A stretch of DNA of 64,000 bases, taken from NCBI GenBank assembly GCA_963712835.1, contig CAVQJJ010000005.1, positions 496,001 through 560,000 of the forward strand, written 5' to 3'. Both the position numbers and the translations under genes were made by a program. Shown here piece by piece: positions 8,055 through 16,320 of the stretch (positions are counted from its first letter, which is position 1; every line of letters begins with the position of its first letter). Under the pieces are notes generated by a model. That model worked only from the letters and a program-made list of their open reading frames with translations. It ran no database searches and was not told the DNA's origin. Origin of the DNA: DATARH01 sp963712835. Lineage in GTDB: Bacteria; Pseudomonadota; Alphaproteobacteria; ATCC43930; CGMCC-115725.

Positions 8055-8990
8055 TCAAACTTCCGTCTTCGCCCCGGTGCGCTCGGTAATGAGCCCGTAA
8101 TGTTCGACCCGGCGGTGCTTCTCGAAGGCGAAGACCGTGCGCCGCAGATACGCGCCGAGTTCGAGGTCCATGTTCACCGAAACCACCTCGTCGTCCTCGG
8201 TCTGCGCGAGGGCGGCGATCTCGCCGGTCGGCGCGACGATCGCCGAGCCGCCGATCATGCCGAACCCGTCTTCGGCGCCGCATTTCGCCGCCGCCAGTAC
8301 CCAGGCCGCGTTCTGGTAGGCGCCGGCCTGCAATGACAGCAAATGGTGGAACATCCGCAGATGCTCCGGCTCGCGGTGATGGATGTTCGCGATCGGCGTG
8401 TTGTAGCCGAGCGCGACGATCTCGACCCCCTGCAGCCCCATGACGCGATACGTCTCCGGCCAGCGCCGGTCGTTGCAGATGCACATGCCGACCACGGCGT
8501 CATAGGCGCGCCACACCTTGAACCCCTCGTTGCCGACGTCGAAATAGCGCTTTTCGAGATGCTGGAACGGCGCGTTCGGCAGATGCTCGGAATGGCCGGG
8601 CAGATGCACCTTGCGATACCGGCCGACGATCCGCCCGTCGCGCTCGACGAGGATCGCGGTGTTGTAGCGCCGGGTCTGGCCTTCCTCCTCGGTCAGCTCG
8701 GCATAGCCGAGGTAAAAGCCCATCTTGAGGTCGCGCGCCAGCTCGAACAGCGGCTGCGTCTCGGGGCTCGGCATCTGGCTTTCAAAGAACCGGTCGATCT
8801 CCGCCTGGTCGGTCATCCACCAGCGCGGGAAGAAGGTGGTCAGCGCCAGCTCGGGAAACACCACAAACTCGGCGCCGCCGGCATGCGCTTCGCGCAAGAG
8901 GGCGATCAGCCGTTTGACGACGGATTTGCGATCATCCGCGAGATGGATCGGCCCCAACTGGGCGGCGGCGGCGCGAAGATGACGGGACAT
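8055..8990 (-). CDS. N-carbamoyl-D-amino-acid amidohydrolase (nitrilase superfamily)
   Basis: Hydrolyses N-carbamoyl-D-amino acids to D-amino acids, CO2 and ammonia. It has 311 residues, close to the size of the well-studied Agrobacterium enzyme. The catalytic triad is at the expected positions: Glu47 in FPELALTTFFPRW, Lys127 in YRKVHLPG and Cys172 in CICNDRRWPE. The start at 8990 follows AAGGAG at good spacing. A D-hydantoinase gene lies upstream on the same strand, which together would form the hydantoin to D-amino acid route. The usual close pairing is broken by about 920 bases containing an AT-rich unrelated gene. A beta-ureidopropionase-type activity is possible but the DCase signature is strong. 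Confidence 0.9.
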   Translation of the reverse strand: MSRHLRAAAAQLGPIHLADDRKSVVKRLIALLREAHAGGAEFVVFPELALTTFFPRWWMTDQAEIDRFFESQMPSPETQPLFELARDLKMGFYLGYAELTEEEGQTRRYNTAILVERDGRIVGRYRKVHLPGHSEHLPNAPFQHLEKRYFDVGNEGFKVWRAYDAVVGMCICNDRRWPETYRVMGLQGVEIVALGYNTPIANIHHREPEHLRMFHHLLSLQAGAYQNAAWVLAAAKCGAEDGFGMIGGSAIVAPTGEIAALAQTEDDEVVSVNMDLELGAYLRRTVFAFEKHRRVEHYGLITERTGAKTEV

Positions 8991-9012
8991 TTCGATGGTG
9001 CTCCTTTAGGGT

Positions 9013-9495
9013 CTATATTAATTTAACGAAACAATACAAGGCACTGATCAGATATATTATGACAATCGATTTAAACATTAAATTGAATACTTGCTTATAG
9101 CTATGTGGCAACAGCGGATGTTTTTGCTTTGCGGTATCCGACTCTTCGTCGGCTTTTTTGTTCATTTCTAGGTTGGAAAACCCAGTCCGTAGCGCCAAGA
9201 AACGCTGTTGTTCGACCAATGCCGCCTCGCCGATTTTTATCAAACCGGACGTTCGTTCGTCCAGTCTTAGAAAACAATATGCTGAAATGGCGCCGAAGAA
9301 ACTTAAAAGCATGCAGAAGAAGTATTGCTGATCTTTTTCTAGAAACCCAATTCCTGCGCCGGTCGCGCCAAGAACGAGAATCGCGAACCTCGTGATGGTG
9401 AGTCGTTGATCCGCGTGGGACTTAAACCAATCCCAAGAATGGTCGATGCTTTTTAATTTCAGTTCGAAATCTGGATCAGTTTGCTGGTCGGTCAT
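9013..9495 (-). CDS. AT-rich membrane protein of unknown function
   Basis: A 160-residue protein with two closely spaced hydrophobic helices (about 36-52 and 58-75), a long soluble stretch rich in Lys, Glu and Gln (about 80-135), and a third helix near the C-terminus (about 138-155). The arrangement resembles small two- or three-helix membrane effectors found near defence genes, but I do not recognise a family. The base composition is clearly lower in GC than every neighbour, and the ribosome site is weak, both consistent with recent acquisition. It lies between the carbamoylase and hydantoinase genes and splits them. Confidence 0.7.
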   Translation of the reverse strand: MTDQQTDPDFELKLKSIDHSWDWFKSHADQRLTITRFAILVLGATGAGIGFLEKDQQYFFCMLLSFFGAISAYCFLRLDERTSGLIKIGEAALVEQQRFLALRTGFSNLEMNKKADEESDTAKQKHPLLPHSYKQVFNLMFKSIVIIYLISALYCFVKLI

Positions 9496-9857
9496 CGTTT
9501 ATAAAATCTCTAATGCTCGTCACGCCACGCATCCCCGCTCGGCAACAAACGCGAGTTCATACGCCGCGCGGGTTGGCCGTTTCGGAAAGCGCGCAGGGCA
9601 TGAGGTTCCCCCCGCTGCGCTCTGCCTTGATCTGACCATAATGAGATCAGTGCGCGCCATGTCCACGGGCAAGCTTGGCGACCGAGTTGAAAATTTTCCG
9701 CGGCACTCTTGAAGTAGAACATTTCATGAACATATAGCCGGTAGCATCGAAGCAAATCGACATGCGGCACGCGCAGCGACAGACAGGAAAAGGAGCAACA
9801 GGCTGGTTCAGCCGCTTGCTGCTCGGCATGCGCCGCCGCCTCTTCGGGAGCGCTGCG
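9496..9857. other. Intergenic stretch without a supported gene
   Basis: Several short open frames exist on both strands, but none has a convincing ribosome site, codon pattern or recognisable motif. The first part keeps the AT-rich character of the adjacent membrane-protein gene and then returns to high GC, suggesting that the foreign insert ends around 9750. Confidence 0.6.
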
Positions 9858-9912
9858 CCGCCTGTTAATGAACCCGATAACAGGCGGGTAACAGGCGGAG
9901 AACCGCCTGTTA
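9858..9912. repeat. Nested palindromes from four copies of a 10-mer
   Basis: The 10-mer CCGCCTGTTA occurs at 9858-9867 and 9903-9912, and its reverse complement at 9878-9887 and 9889-9898. This allows two alternative hairpins: one with a 10-base loop on the left, and one with a perfect 10-bp stem and 4-base loop on the right. It begins three bases after the hydantoinase stop codon, so it probably also acts as a transcription end, though there is no T-run. Confidence 0.85.
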
Positions 9913-9914
9913 GT

Positions 9915-11375
9915 TCAAACCAGCGCGCCGCCGCGCTCGGCGGCGAAGGCGAGTTCCGGCGTGGCGCGGCCGAGTGGTTTCGCCATCTCGCTCAGCGCGC
10001 AGGGGAGGAAATTGCCGCTGCCGCGCTCGACCTTGAGCGCCCCATCCTCGACCACGATCCGCCCGCGCGAAATCACCGTCACCGGCCAGCCGGTAATATG
10101 GCGGCCCTCATAGGGCGTGTAGCCGGTCTGGTCGTGCAGCATCCCGGCCGTCACATGCACATGCTTGTCGGGGTCCCAGATCGCGATATCCGCATCCGAG
10201 CCGACCGCGATCGTGCCCTTTTTCGGATAAAGCCCATAAAGCCGCGCGTGGTTGGTCGCGGTCAGCGCGACAAAGCGGTTGAGATCGATGCGGCCTTTCC
10301 CGACACCCTCCGAGAACAGCAGCGGCACGCGCAGCTCGATGCCCGGTACGCCGTTGGCGGTGTCCTTGAACGTCGTCTTGTCGCCCTTCAGGAGCTTGCC
10401 GGTCTCGTCGTACTTGTAGGGCGCGTGGTCGGACGAGAACACCTGGAACGTGCCGTTCTGGAGGCCGCGCCACACCGCCTCCTGGTTCGCCGCGTCGCGC
10501 GGCGGCGGCGAGCAGCAGAATTTCGTGCCTTCCAAATCCATGCCGATGTCGTCGGCGGTGAGGAACAGGTATTGCGGGCAGGTCTCGCCAAAGATTTTGA
10601 GCCCCTTGGTCTGCGCGCCGCGGATCACGTCGATCGCGTCGGAGGCCGACACATGGACGATCAGGATCGGCACATCCAACAGCTGCGACAGCGCCACCGC
10701 GCGGTGGGTCGCCTCGCCCTCGGCAATTCCGGCATGCGACACCGCGTGGTAGCGCGGCTGGCTCATGCCGTTGGCCAGGAGCCGGTCGGCGAGCCACTGG
10801 ATCATGTCGTGGTTCTCGGCGTGGATCATCATCATCGCGCCCTCGCGCCGGGCGAGCGCCATGATGTCGAGCATCTGCCGGTCGTTGAGCTTCAGCAGGT
10901 CGTAGGTCATGTAGACCTTGAAGCTGGTGTAGCCGTCCTGGATCAGCGCCGGCAGCTCCTGCCCCAGCACCTGCTCGCTCGGATCGGAGATGATCAGGTG
11001 AAACGCATAGTCGATCACCGCCTTGGGCTTGGCGGCGGCATGGTACGCCTCGACCACCTCGCGCAGCGACTGCCCGCGGTGTTGCGCGGCAAAGGGGATC
11101 ACCGTCGTCGTGCCGCCGAACGCGGCGGCAACCGTGCCGCTGTAGAAATCGTCGGCGGTCATTACTCCGGCGGAGGAGGGCTGCTCGATATGGCAATGGC
11201 TGTCGATCGCGCCGGGCAGCACCAGCTTGGCCCTCGCGTCGATCTCGCGCGCGCCGGTGGCCAGCCCGCGGCCGAGCGTCGCCACGACCCCATCCTTGAC
11301 GCCGATGTCGCATTCCATCGTGTCGGCCGCCGTCGCGACGGTGCCGTTGCGGATGACGAGGTCGTAATCGGCCAT
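9915..11375 (-). CDS. hydA: D-hydantoinase / dihydropyrimidinase
   Basis: Cyclic amidohydrolase that opens dihydropyrimidines or 5-substituted hydantoins to N-carbamoyl amino acids, 486 residues. Metal ligands visible are His60 and His62 (DSHCHIEQP), the carbamylated lysine Lys153 in SFKVYMTYD, and later histidines in MIHAEN and LIVHVSA. The Asp of SSDHAPY completes the site. The DSHCH form in place of the more common DPHTH is a variation seen in parts of the family. With the D-carbamoylase downstream, the likely role is D-amino acid formation from hydantoins or reductive pyrimidine catabolism; no hydantoin racemase or transporter is in view. Confidence 0.92.
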   Translation of the reverse strand: MADYDLVIRNGTVATAADTMECDIGVKDGVVATLGRGLATGAREIDARAKLVLPGAIDSHCHIEQPSSAGVMTADDFYSGTVAAAFGGTTTVIPFAAQHRGQSLREVVEAYHAAAKPKAVIDYAFHLIISDPSEQVLGQELPALIQDGYTSFKVYMTYDLLKLNDRQMLDIMALARREGAMMMIHAENHDMIQWLADRLLANGMSQPRYHAVSHAGIAEGEATHRAVALSQLLDVPILIVHVSASDAIDVIRGAQTKGLKIFGETCPQYLFLTADDIGMDLEGTKFCCSPPPRDAANQEAVWRGLQNGTFQVFSSDHAPYKYDETGKLLKGDKTTFKDTANGVPGIELRVPLLFSEGVGKGRIDLNRFVALTATNHARLYGLYPKKGTIAVGSDADIAIWDPDKHVHVTAGMLHDQTGYTPYEGRHITGWPVTVISRGRIVVEDGALKVERGSGNFLPCALSEMAKPLGRATPELAFAAERGGALV

Positions 11376-11478
11376 GAGTTGCGTATCCCGTATGGCTGCT
11401 GCCCGCCCGACATTAGCACGCGGTGCGCCAAGCGAACCTATGATCGCAACCCCCGGAATGTCGCGTCGTTAGGTTGGC

Positions 11479-12324
11479 ATGAGCATCGAAACCCGGCCGC
11501 AGCGCCTGTCGATCACCCGCATCAAGAGCCGCAAGGGCGGCGACAAGCTGGTGTGCCTCACCGCCTATACGGCTTCGGTCGCGCGGCAGCTCGACGAGGA
11601 GGTCGACCTGCTGCTGGTCGGCGACAGCCTGGCGATGGTGGTGTATGGCTTCGACAGCACGCTGCCGGTGACGCTCGACATGATGATCGCGCATGGCGGC
11701 GCGGTCGTGCGCGCGACGCATCACGCGACGATCGTCGTTGATCTACCCTTCGGCTCGTACCAGGCTTCGCCCGCGGATGCGTTCCGCGCCGCCGCGCGGG
11801 TCATGGCCGAGACCCAATGCAACGCGGTGAAGCTCGAAGGCGGCGTGGAAATGGCTGAAACGGTTGCGTTTCTGGTGAAGCGCGGCATACCGGTGATGGG
11901 CCATGTCGGCCTCACGCCGCAGGCGGTCAACGAACTGGGCGGCTATCGCTCGCGCGGCCATGACGCCGCGGAACGGCGCAAAATCCTCGCCGACGGGGTC
12001 GCTATCTGCGATGCCGGGGCGTTCTCGCTGGTCGTCGAGGGGGTCAACGAGGGGCTGGCGCGCGAACTGACAGCCGCCGTCGCGGTGCCGACGATTGGCA
12101 TCGGCGCCTCGGCGGCCTGCGACGGCCAGATCTTAGTGACCGATGACATGCTCGGTGTCTTCGCCGAGTTCACGCCGAAATTCGTCAAGCGCTATCGCCG
12201 TCTCGGCGACGACATGCGCGCCGCGGCGCGCGAATACGCCGACGATGTCCGTACCGGCCGCTTCCCGGCGCCGGAGCACACCTACGCGGCGCCGGCTAAG
12301 CGCGCGAAGGTGGGCGCGAACTGA
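11479..12324 (+). CDS. panB: 3-methyl-2-oxobutanoate hydroxymethyltransferase
   Basis: First committed step of pantothenate synthesis: transfers hydroxymethyl from methylene-tetrahydrofolate to 2-oxoisovalerate. The 281-residue TIM barrel carries the expected LTAYTAS start, the metal ligand Asp49 in LLVGDS, the FGSYQ segment, NAVKLEGG, the signature GHVGLTPQ, and the C-terminal TIGIGASAACDGQILV. It is a single gene here; panC is not adjacent. The start ATG at 11479 is supported by alignment length. Confidence is high because nearly all family signatures are present in order. Confidence 0.97.
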   Translation: MSIETRPQRLSITRIKSRKGGDKLVCLTAYTASVARQLDEEVDLLLVGDSLAMVVYGFDSTLPVTLDMMIAHGGAVVRATHHATIVVDLPFGSYQASPADAFRAAARVMAETQCNAVKLEGGVEMAETVAFLVKRGIPVMGHVGLTPQAVNELGGYRSRGHDAAERRKILADGVAICDAGAFSLVVEGVNEGLARELTAAVAVPTIGIGASAACDGQILVTDDMLGVFAEFTPKFVKRYRRLGDDMRAAAREYADDVRTGRFPAPEHTYAAPAKRAKVGAN

Positions 12325-12326
12325 TC

Positions 12327-12419
12327 CATCGTCATTCGAGGAGCCGCAGGCGACGAAGCAATCTCCCGCCAAAATGGCCGAAGGAGAAGGAGATTGCCTT
12401 CGCTACGCTCGCAATGACG
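12327..12419. repeat. Dispersed palindromic element (type B)
   Basis: Ends read ATCGTCATTCGAGG and its near complement CTACGCTCGCAATGACGA, with internal arms GCAATCTCC and GGAGATTGC. This is a different family from the type-A elements at 4050 and 5091. A short related fragment (CGTCATTACGATGGCGAGCGAAG) occurs in the gap before the Rieske oxygenase gene. Confidence 0.75.
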
Positions 12420-12426
12420 AAATGGT

Positions 12427-12681
12427 TTACATCCCGTGCGAGGCGGCGAAGGCCTTGCCTTCCTGCAGTTCGCCGAGCGCCTGGCGGATCAGGTTTTCCG
12501 CCGCGACCTTGTGGCCGCCAAACACGTCGCGGGCTTCGCCGTGCAAAATGCCGAGCGCGTTGTTCAACGCTCCCTCGGCCTGATTGATGAATCCGTAGCG
12601 GCCCTGCGCCATGGTGCCGGCGGTGAACGACACGAGGCCGATAGCGAGCGCGGCGGCGGTCAGCTTGAGCTTTGGTTGCAC
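12427..12681 (-). CDS. Small secreted protein of unknown function
   Basis: An 84-residue protein with a clear signal peptide (MQPKLKLTAAALAIGLVSFT, cleavage likely after GTMA), leaving a mature domain of about 60 residues. The mature part is helical (INQAEGALNNALGILHGE, then AAENLIRQALGELQEGKAF) and has no cysteine. It probably resides in the periplasm. I do not recognise a characterised family, although similar short helical exported proteins are widespread in alphaproteobacteria. It is convergent with panB across a type-B repeat and divergent from the transpeptidase-family gene. Confidence 0.75.
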   Translation of the reverse strand: MQPKLKLTAAALAIGLVSFTAGTMAQGRYGFINQAEGALNNALGILHGEARDVFGGHKVAAENLIRQALGELQEGKAFAASHGM

Positions 12682-12828
12682 GACGAGGTTCTCCCGATTG
12701 GTGATTTATGGGCGACCCGAGAACGTACGGCGCGACGATTTATGCGGTTCCACAGCAAGAATCGCTTTCTTAGACAGCGGACGGCCTGCGCGTTACTCTG
12801 AAGCGACCAGGAGCCATGGAGGCATGTC

Positions 12829-14541
12829 ATGACGGTGACGGCGCATCGTCCGACCATAGCGGTGACCCAGCATGCGATCGCGGCGGGACATTACCTGGCG
12901 ACAACGGCCGGGTTTGACATTCTCCAGGCCGGCGGCAATGCGGTCGACGCCGGGGTCGCGGCGGGGATCGCGCTGGGCGTGCTGCAAAGCGACCTCGTCA
13001 ATTGCGCCGGCGTCGCGCCGATCCTGATCTACCTCGCCGAGCGCCAAGAGGTCGTGACCATCGCCGGGCTCGGCACCTGGCCCAAGGCGCTCGACCCCGA
13101 GCTTTTCATGCGCGAACACGGCGGCAAGATCCCGGTGGGCGTGCTGCGCACCGTGGTGCCGGCGGCGCCCGACGCGTGGATCACCGCGCTGCGCCGCTAT
13201 GGCTCGATGAGCTTCGGCGACGTCGCGAAAGCGGCGATCCGGCTCGCGCGCGACGGCTTCCCGATGTATCCGCTGATGGCCGACAGCCTCAAGCGTCATG
13301 CCGAGCGCCATGCGCAATGGCCGTCGAGCGCCGCGGTGTACCTGCCGAACGGCCGCGCGCCGGAAACCGGCGAGGTGTTCTTCCAGAAGGAGCTCGGCGC
13401 CTCGCTGCAATATATGGCCGACCAGGAAAAGGTCGCGTCGGGAAGCGGCCGCGATGCCGGGCTCGAAGCGGCGCGCGACGCCTTCTATCGCGGCGACATC
13501 GCCCGCAAATTCGTCGCTTTCAACAAGGCGGAGGGCGGGCTGCTGTCGGCCGAAGACTTGGCGAACTACCACTCACCGGTCGGCCCGGCCGAGCGGCGGC
13601 GGTTTGGCGACCTCGAAGTCTTCACCTGCGGCGCGTGGTGCCAAGGGCCGGTACTGTTGCAGACCTTGGCCCTGCTCGAAGGAGCCGACGTCACCAAATT
13701 CGGCCATAACAGCGCCGATTACGTGCACCATTTGACCGAGGCGCTGAAACTCGCCTTTGCCGACCGCGAGGCCTATTACACCGACCCGGCGATGGGCAGT
13801 GTGCCGCTGCCGACCCTCATTTCCGAGGAATACGCGGCCGAGCGGCGCAAGCTGATCGACCCGAAGAAGGCCTGGCCGGAGATGCCGCCGCCGGGCGAAC
13901 TCGGCGCCAAGGGCCAGGTGCTGTCGGCCAGCGCCGGCAACCCGTTCCCCGAGCCCGACACCTCCTATGTCTGCGCCGCCGATCGCTGGGGCAATCTGTT
14001 CTCGGCGACGCCAAGCGACGGCTCCTATGGCTCGCCGATCGTGCCGGGCACCGGGTTGATCCCGTCGAACCGCGGCTCGCAATCGCGCCCTGACCCGAAG
14101 CATCCGGCCGGCGTCGCGCCCGGCAAGCGGCCGCGTCTGACCCCCAACCCGGCGCTGGCGATCCGCGGCCGCGGCGCGCAGTTCCTGCCGTTCGGGACGC
14201 CCGGCGGCGACGTGCAGACCCAGGCGATGCTCCAGGTGCTGCTCAACGTCTTCGCGCACGGCATGCCGGTGCAGGACGCGATCGAGGCGCCGCGCTTCGC
14301 GAGCTACTCCTATCCGTCATCCTTCGCGCCCTATGACTATTACCCCGGCCGGCTCAACCTCGAAGCCCGCTTCCCGGAGGCGGTGGCGAGCGACCTCGCG
14401 GCGCGCGGCCACAAGATCGAGCGCTGGAAGGACTTCGAATGGCTCGCGGGCGCGGTGTGCGCAATCCTCGTCGATCCGAAGAAGGGTACGCTCGAAGCCG
14501 GCGCCGACCCGCGCCGCGCCGCCTACGCGCTGGGGTGGTAG
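12829..14541 (+). CDS. Gamma-glutamyltransferase family Ntn-hydrolase
   Basis: 570 residues of the gamma-glutamyltranspeptidase fold, made as a precursor that cleaves itself ahead of a threonine. That threonine is about Thr378, in PEPDTSYVCAAD. Downstream are the SNRGSQ-like segment, PNPALAI and GTPGGDVQTQAMLQVLLN, which correspond to the small subunit. The N-terminal part has GGNAVDAGVAAGIALGVLQ. No signal peptide is visible, so the enzyme may be cytosolic, unlike secreted Ggt. The family also includes cephalosporin acylases and enzymes with little glutathione activity, so I give no symbol. GGAGG precedes the ATG. Confidence 0.88.
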   Translation: MTVTAHRPTIAVTQHAIAAGHYLATTAGFDILQAGGNAVDAGVAAGIALGVLQSDLVNCAGVAPILIYLAERQEVVTIAGLGTWPKALDPELFMREHGGKIPVGVLRTVVPAAPDAWITALRRYGSMSFGDVAKAAIRLARDGFPMYPLMADSLKRHAERHAQWPSSAAVYLPNGRAPETGEVFFQKELGASLQYMADQEKVASGSGRDAGLEAARDAFYRGDIARKFVAFNKAEGGLLSAEDLANYHSPVGPAERRRFGDLEVFTCGAWCQGPVLLQTLALLEGADVTKFGHNSADYVHHLTEALKLAFADREAYYTDPAMGSVPLPTLISEEYAAERRKLIDPKKAWPEMPPPGELGAKGQVLSASAGNPFPEPDTSYVCAADRWGNLFSATPSDGSYGSPIVPGTGLIPSNRGSQSRPDPKHPAGVAPGKRPRLTPNPALAIRGRGAQFLPFGTPGGDVQTQAMLQVLLNVFAHGMPVQDAIEAPRFASYSYPSSFAPYDYYPGRLNLEARFPEAVASDLAARGHKIERWKDFEWLAGAVCAILVDPKKGTLEAGADPRRAAYALGW

Positions 14542-14551
14542 AAGCAGCCGC

Positions 14552-15028
14552 TCAGCGCCGCTCGGCCGGCGCGTAGGGCGTGCCGTCGACATGGGTGTAG
14601 GCGCCACCTGAAGAAGCCTGTGCGACCAGGTCGATGCCGGGGTAGTAGGCCGCCTCGCCGGGAACGCGGGTGCCGATTTCGAGGATTGTCGTCTCCGCGC
14701 CGGAGCGGTTCTGCAGATGGTGGCCGTCGGGGTCGCCGGCCTTGAAGCCGGCGCAGTCCCCGGCGCGCAGCGTCTCCTCGCCGGCATCGGTCACCAGCAC
14801 CACTTCACCCGACACGACATAGATGAACTCGTCGCCGCCGGTGTGCCAATGGCGCTGGCTCGACCAGGCGCCCGGTTCGAGGCGCAGCAGGTTCACGCCA
14901 TACTGGGTCAGGCCGGCGACATCGCCGAGGCGGATGCGGTGGCGTTTGCGGCACGGCTCGTCATAGGGCGCGGGGTAGGTGGTGCCGGTGATCACCGACA
15001 GTGTCGCTGGGTCGATGCGTTTCGCCAT
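14552..15028 (-). CDS. Single-domain cupin protein
   Basis: A 158-residue beta-barrel protein. The cupin motifs are SQRHWHTGGDEFIYVVSGE (first) and GFKAGDPDGHHLQNRS (second), giving a metal site with at least two histidines, a glutamate and a later histidine. The start is placed at 15028, where GAGGAGG precedes the ATG; a longer frame to 15103 lacks a site. It is divergent from the HTH-citrate synthase and convergent with the transpeptidase-family gene. Function is unknown; many such proteins are sugar isomerase-like or small-molecule binding. Confidence 0.85.
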   Translation of the reverse strand: MAKRIDPATLSVITGTTYPAPYDEPCRKRHRIRLGDVAGLTQYGVNLLRLEPGAWSSQRHWHTGGDEFIYVVSGEVVLVTDAGEETLRAGDCAGFKAGDPDGHHLQNRSGAETTILEIGTRVPGEAAYYPGIDLVAQASSGGAYTHVDGTPYAPAERR

Positions 15029-15144
15029 GGCGGCCTCCTCGGGTCGGATGAGAAAGCCTTGCGTCGTCAGTCGGTCATAGTCAATCTTGATTCGCTGGAT
15101 CAAGATTGGATCAAGTTTGCGATAACGACTCCAGGAAGGTTTTT

Positions 15145-16311
15145 ATGCTCTTGCCTGCGCGGGAGGCCGCCGACCGCCTCGGCGTCAAGATCGATACGCT
15201 CTACGCATATGTAAGCCGCGGTTTGCTACGGTCAATGGAGGTGGTCGGCAGCCGCCAGCGCCATTATGACGCTGACGAGATCGAGAGCTTCCGCGCCGGT
15301 CGCGGCACGACGCGCGCCCGTCCACCGGCCGAGGATTTGATCCCGGTGATCGGCTCGGCGATCTGTCTGATCGAGGACCATCGGCTCTATTATCGTGGGC
15401 GGGATGCGCTGGCGTTGGCCGAGACGGCGACGCTGGAGGAGGCTGCCGGCATTCTGTGGGAGGACGAGGCGAGGGCGGTCTCCACCCCCACCCCAACCCT
15501 CCCCCATCAGAGGGGGAGGGAGCGCGTCAGCACCGCGGGGGGCATCATCGAACGCTGTCAGGTTCGTCTCGCGGAGTTGGCGGCGGCCGATCATGCGGCG
15601 CTCGATCTGACGAAGGCAGGGGTGGTGCGCACCGGGCGAGCGATCCTCGGCGAGCTGGCGGCGTGCGTGGTGGGGTCGGAACCATCGCCGCTGCCGGTTC
15701 ACGAACAACTCGCGACGGCGTGGCGGCTCGACCGGGCGGGCGCCGACTTGGTGCGCCGCGCCTTGGTGTTGCTCGCCGACCATGAGCTCAACGCCTCGAC
15801 CTTTGTCGCGCGTTGCATCGCCTCGACCGGCGCGACGCCGTACGCCGCGGTGTCGGGCGCGCTCGGGGCGCTGTCGGGGTGGCGGCACGGCGGCGCGTCG
15901 TCGCGGGTGGAGGCGCTCTTCCGCGAACTAGGCAAGACCGCCGCGCAATTGCCGATCATGGCGGCGCGGTTGGCACGAGGCGAGGCGCTGCCGGGGCTCG
16001 GCCAGCCGCTCTACCCACAAGGCGACCCGCGCGCGCTGGCGATCATCGACGCGCTGATAACGGCGCGGCCTGAGGCCGGCGCGCGCGTCGCGAAGGCCGC
16101 GGTTGCCGCGATGGAGCTGACCGGGCAAGCGCCCAATGTCGATTTCGCGCTCGGCGCGGCGACGACCGCGCTCGGCCTCGGGCCGGGCTCGGCGCTGGCG
16201 ATTTTCCTCGTCGCCCGCTCGGTCGGCTGGGTCGCGCATGCCAGCGAGCAATACGACAGCGGCGTCCTGATCCGCCCGCGCGCCCGCTACACCGGGCGAC
16301 GATTGCGATAG
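15145..16311 (+). CDS. Citrate synthase family protein with N-terminal helix-turn-helix
   Basis: 388 residues. The first ~50 carry a MerR/excisionase-like helix-turn-helix (EAADRLGVKIDTLYAYVSRG, RSMEVVGSRQRHY). The remainder is a citrate synthase fold with SASTFVARCIAST-type and GALGALSGWRHGG segments and the C-terminal EQYDSGVLIRPRARY. The family catalyses condensation of acetyl- or propionyl-CoA with oxaloacetate, but members with this extra domain often occur as tandem pairs and their true role is unclear. Residues about 112-127 come from an inserted repeat (15481-15525) that has kept the frame. I use the ATG at 15145 because it opens the HTH. The catalytic His/Asp set was not fully verified by eye, so activity is uncertain. 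Confidence 0.85.
   Translation: MLLPAREAADRLGVKIDTLYAYVSRGLLRSMEVVGSRQRHYDADEIESFRAGRGTTRARPPAEDLIPVIGSAICLIEDHRLYYRGRDALALAETATLEEAAGILWEDEARAVSTPTPTLPHQRGRERVSTAGGIIERCQVRLAELAAADHAALDLTKAGVVRTGRAILGELAACVVGSEPSPLPVHEQLATAWRLDRAGADLVRRALVLLADHELNASTFVARCIASTGATPYAAVSGALGALSGWRHGGASSRVEALFRELGKTAAQLPIMAARLARGEALPGLGQPLYPQGDPRALAIIDALITARPEAGARVAKAAVAAMELTGQAPNVDFALGAATTALGLGPGSALAIFLVARSVGWVAHASEQYDSGVLIRPRARYTGRRLR
15481..15525. repeat. Short palindromic repeat inserted in frame within a coding sequence
   Basis: CCCTCCCCC (15497-15505) and GGGGGAGGG (15512-15520) form a 9-bp stem with a 6-base loop. In the citrate synthase frame it is translated as STPTPTLPHQRGRER. This peptide is a well-known product of intergenic-type repeats that have landed in genes. 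Family alignments would be expected to lack these residues. Confidence 0.8.
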
Positions 16312-16320
16312 AGGGCCGCA

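Noticed and set aside
9510..9770. An 86-codon minus-strand gene between the membrane protein and hydantoinase
   Set aside because: Irregular composition, no ribosome site, and it spans the shift from low to high GC.
9762..11741. A 659-codon plus-strand open frame
   Set aside because: It is antisense to the clearly real hydantoinase and runs into panB in the wrong frame; a product of high GC bias.
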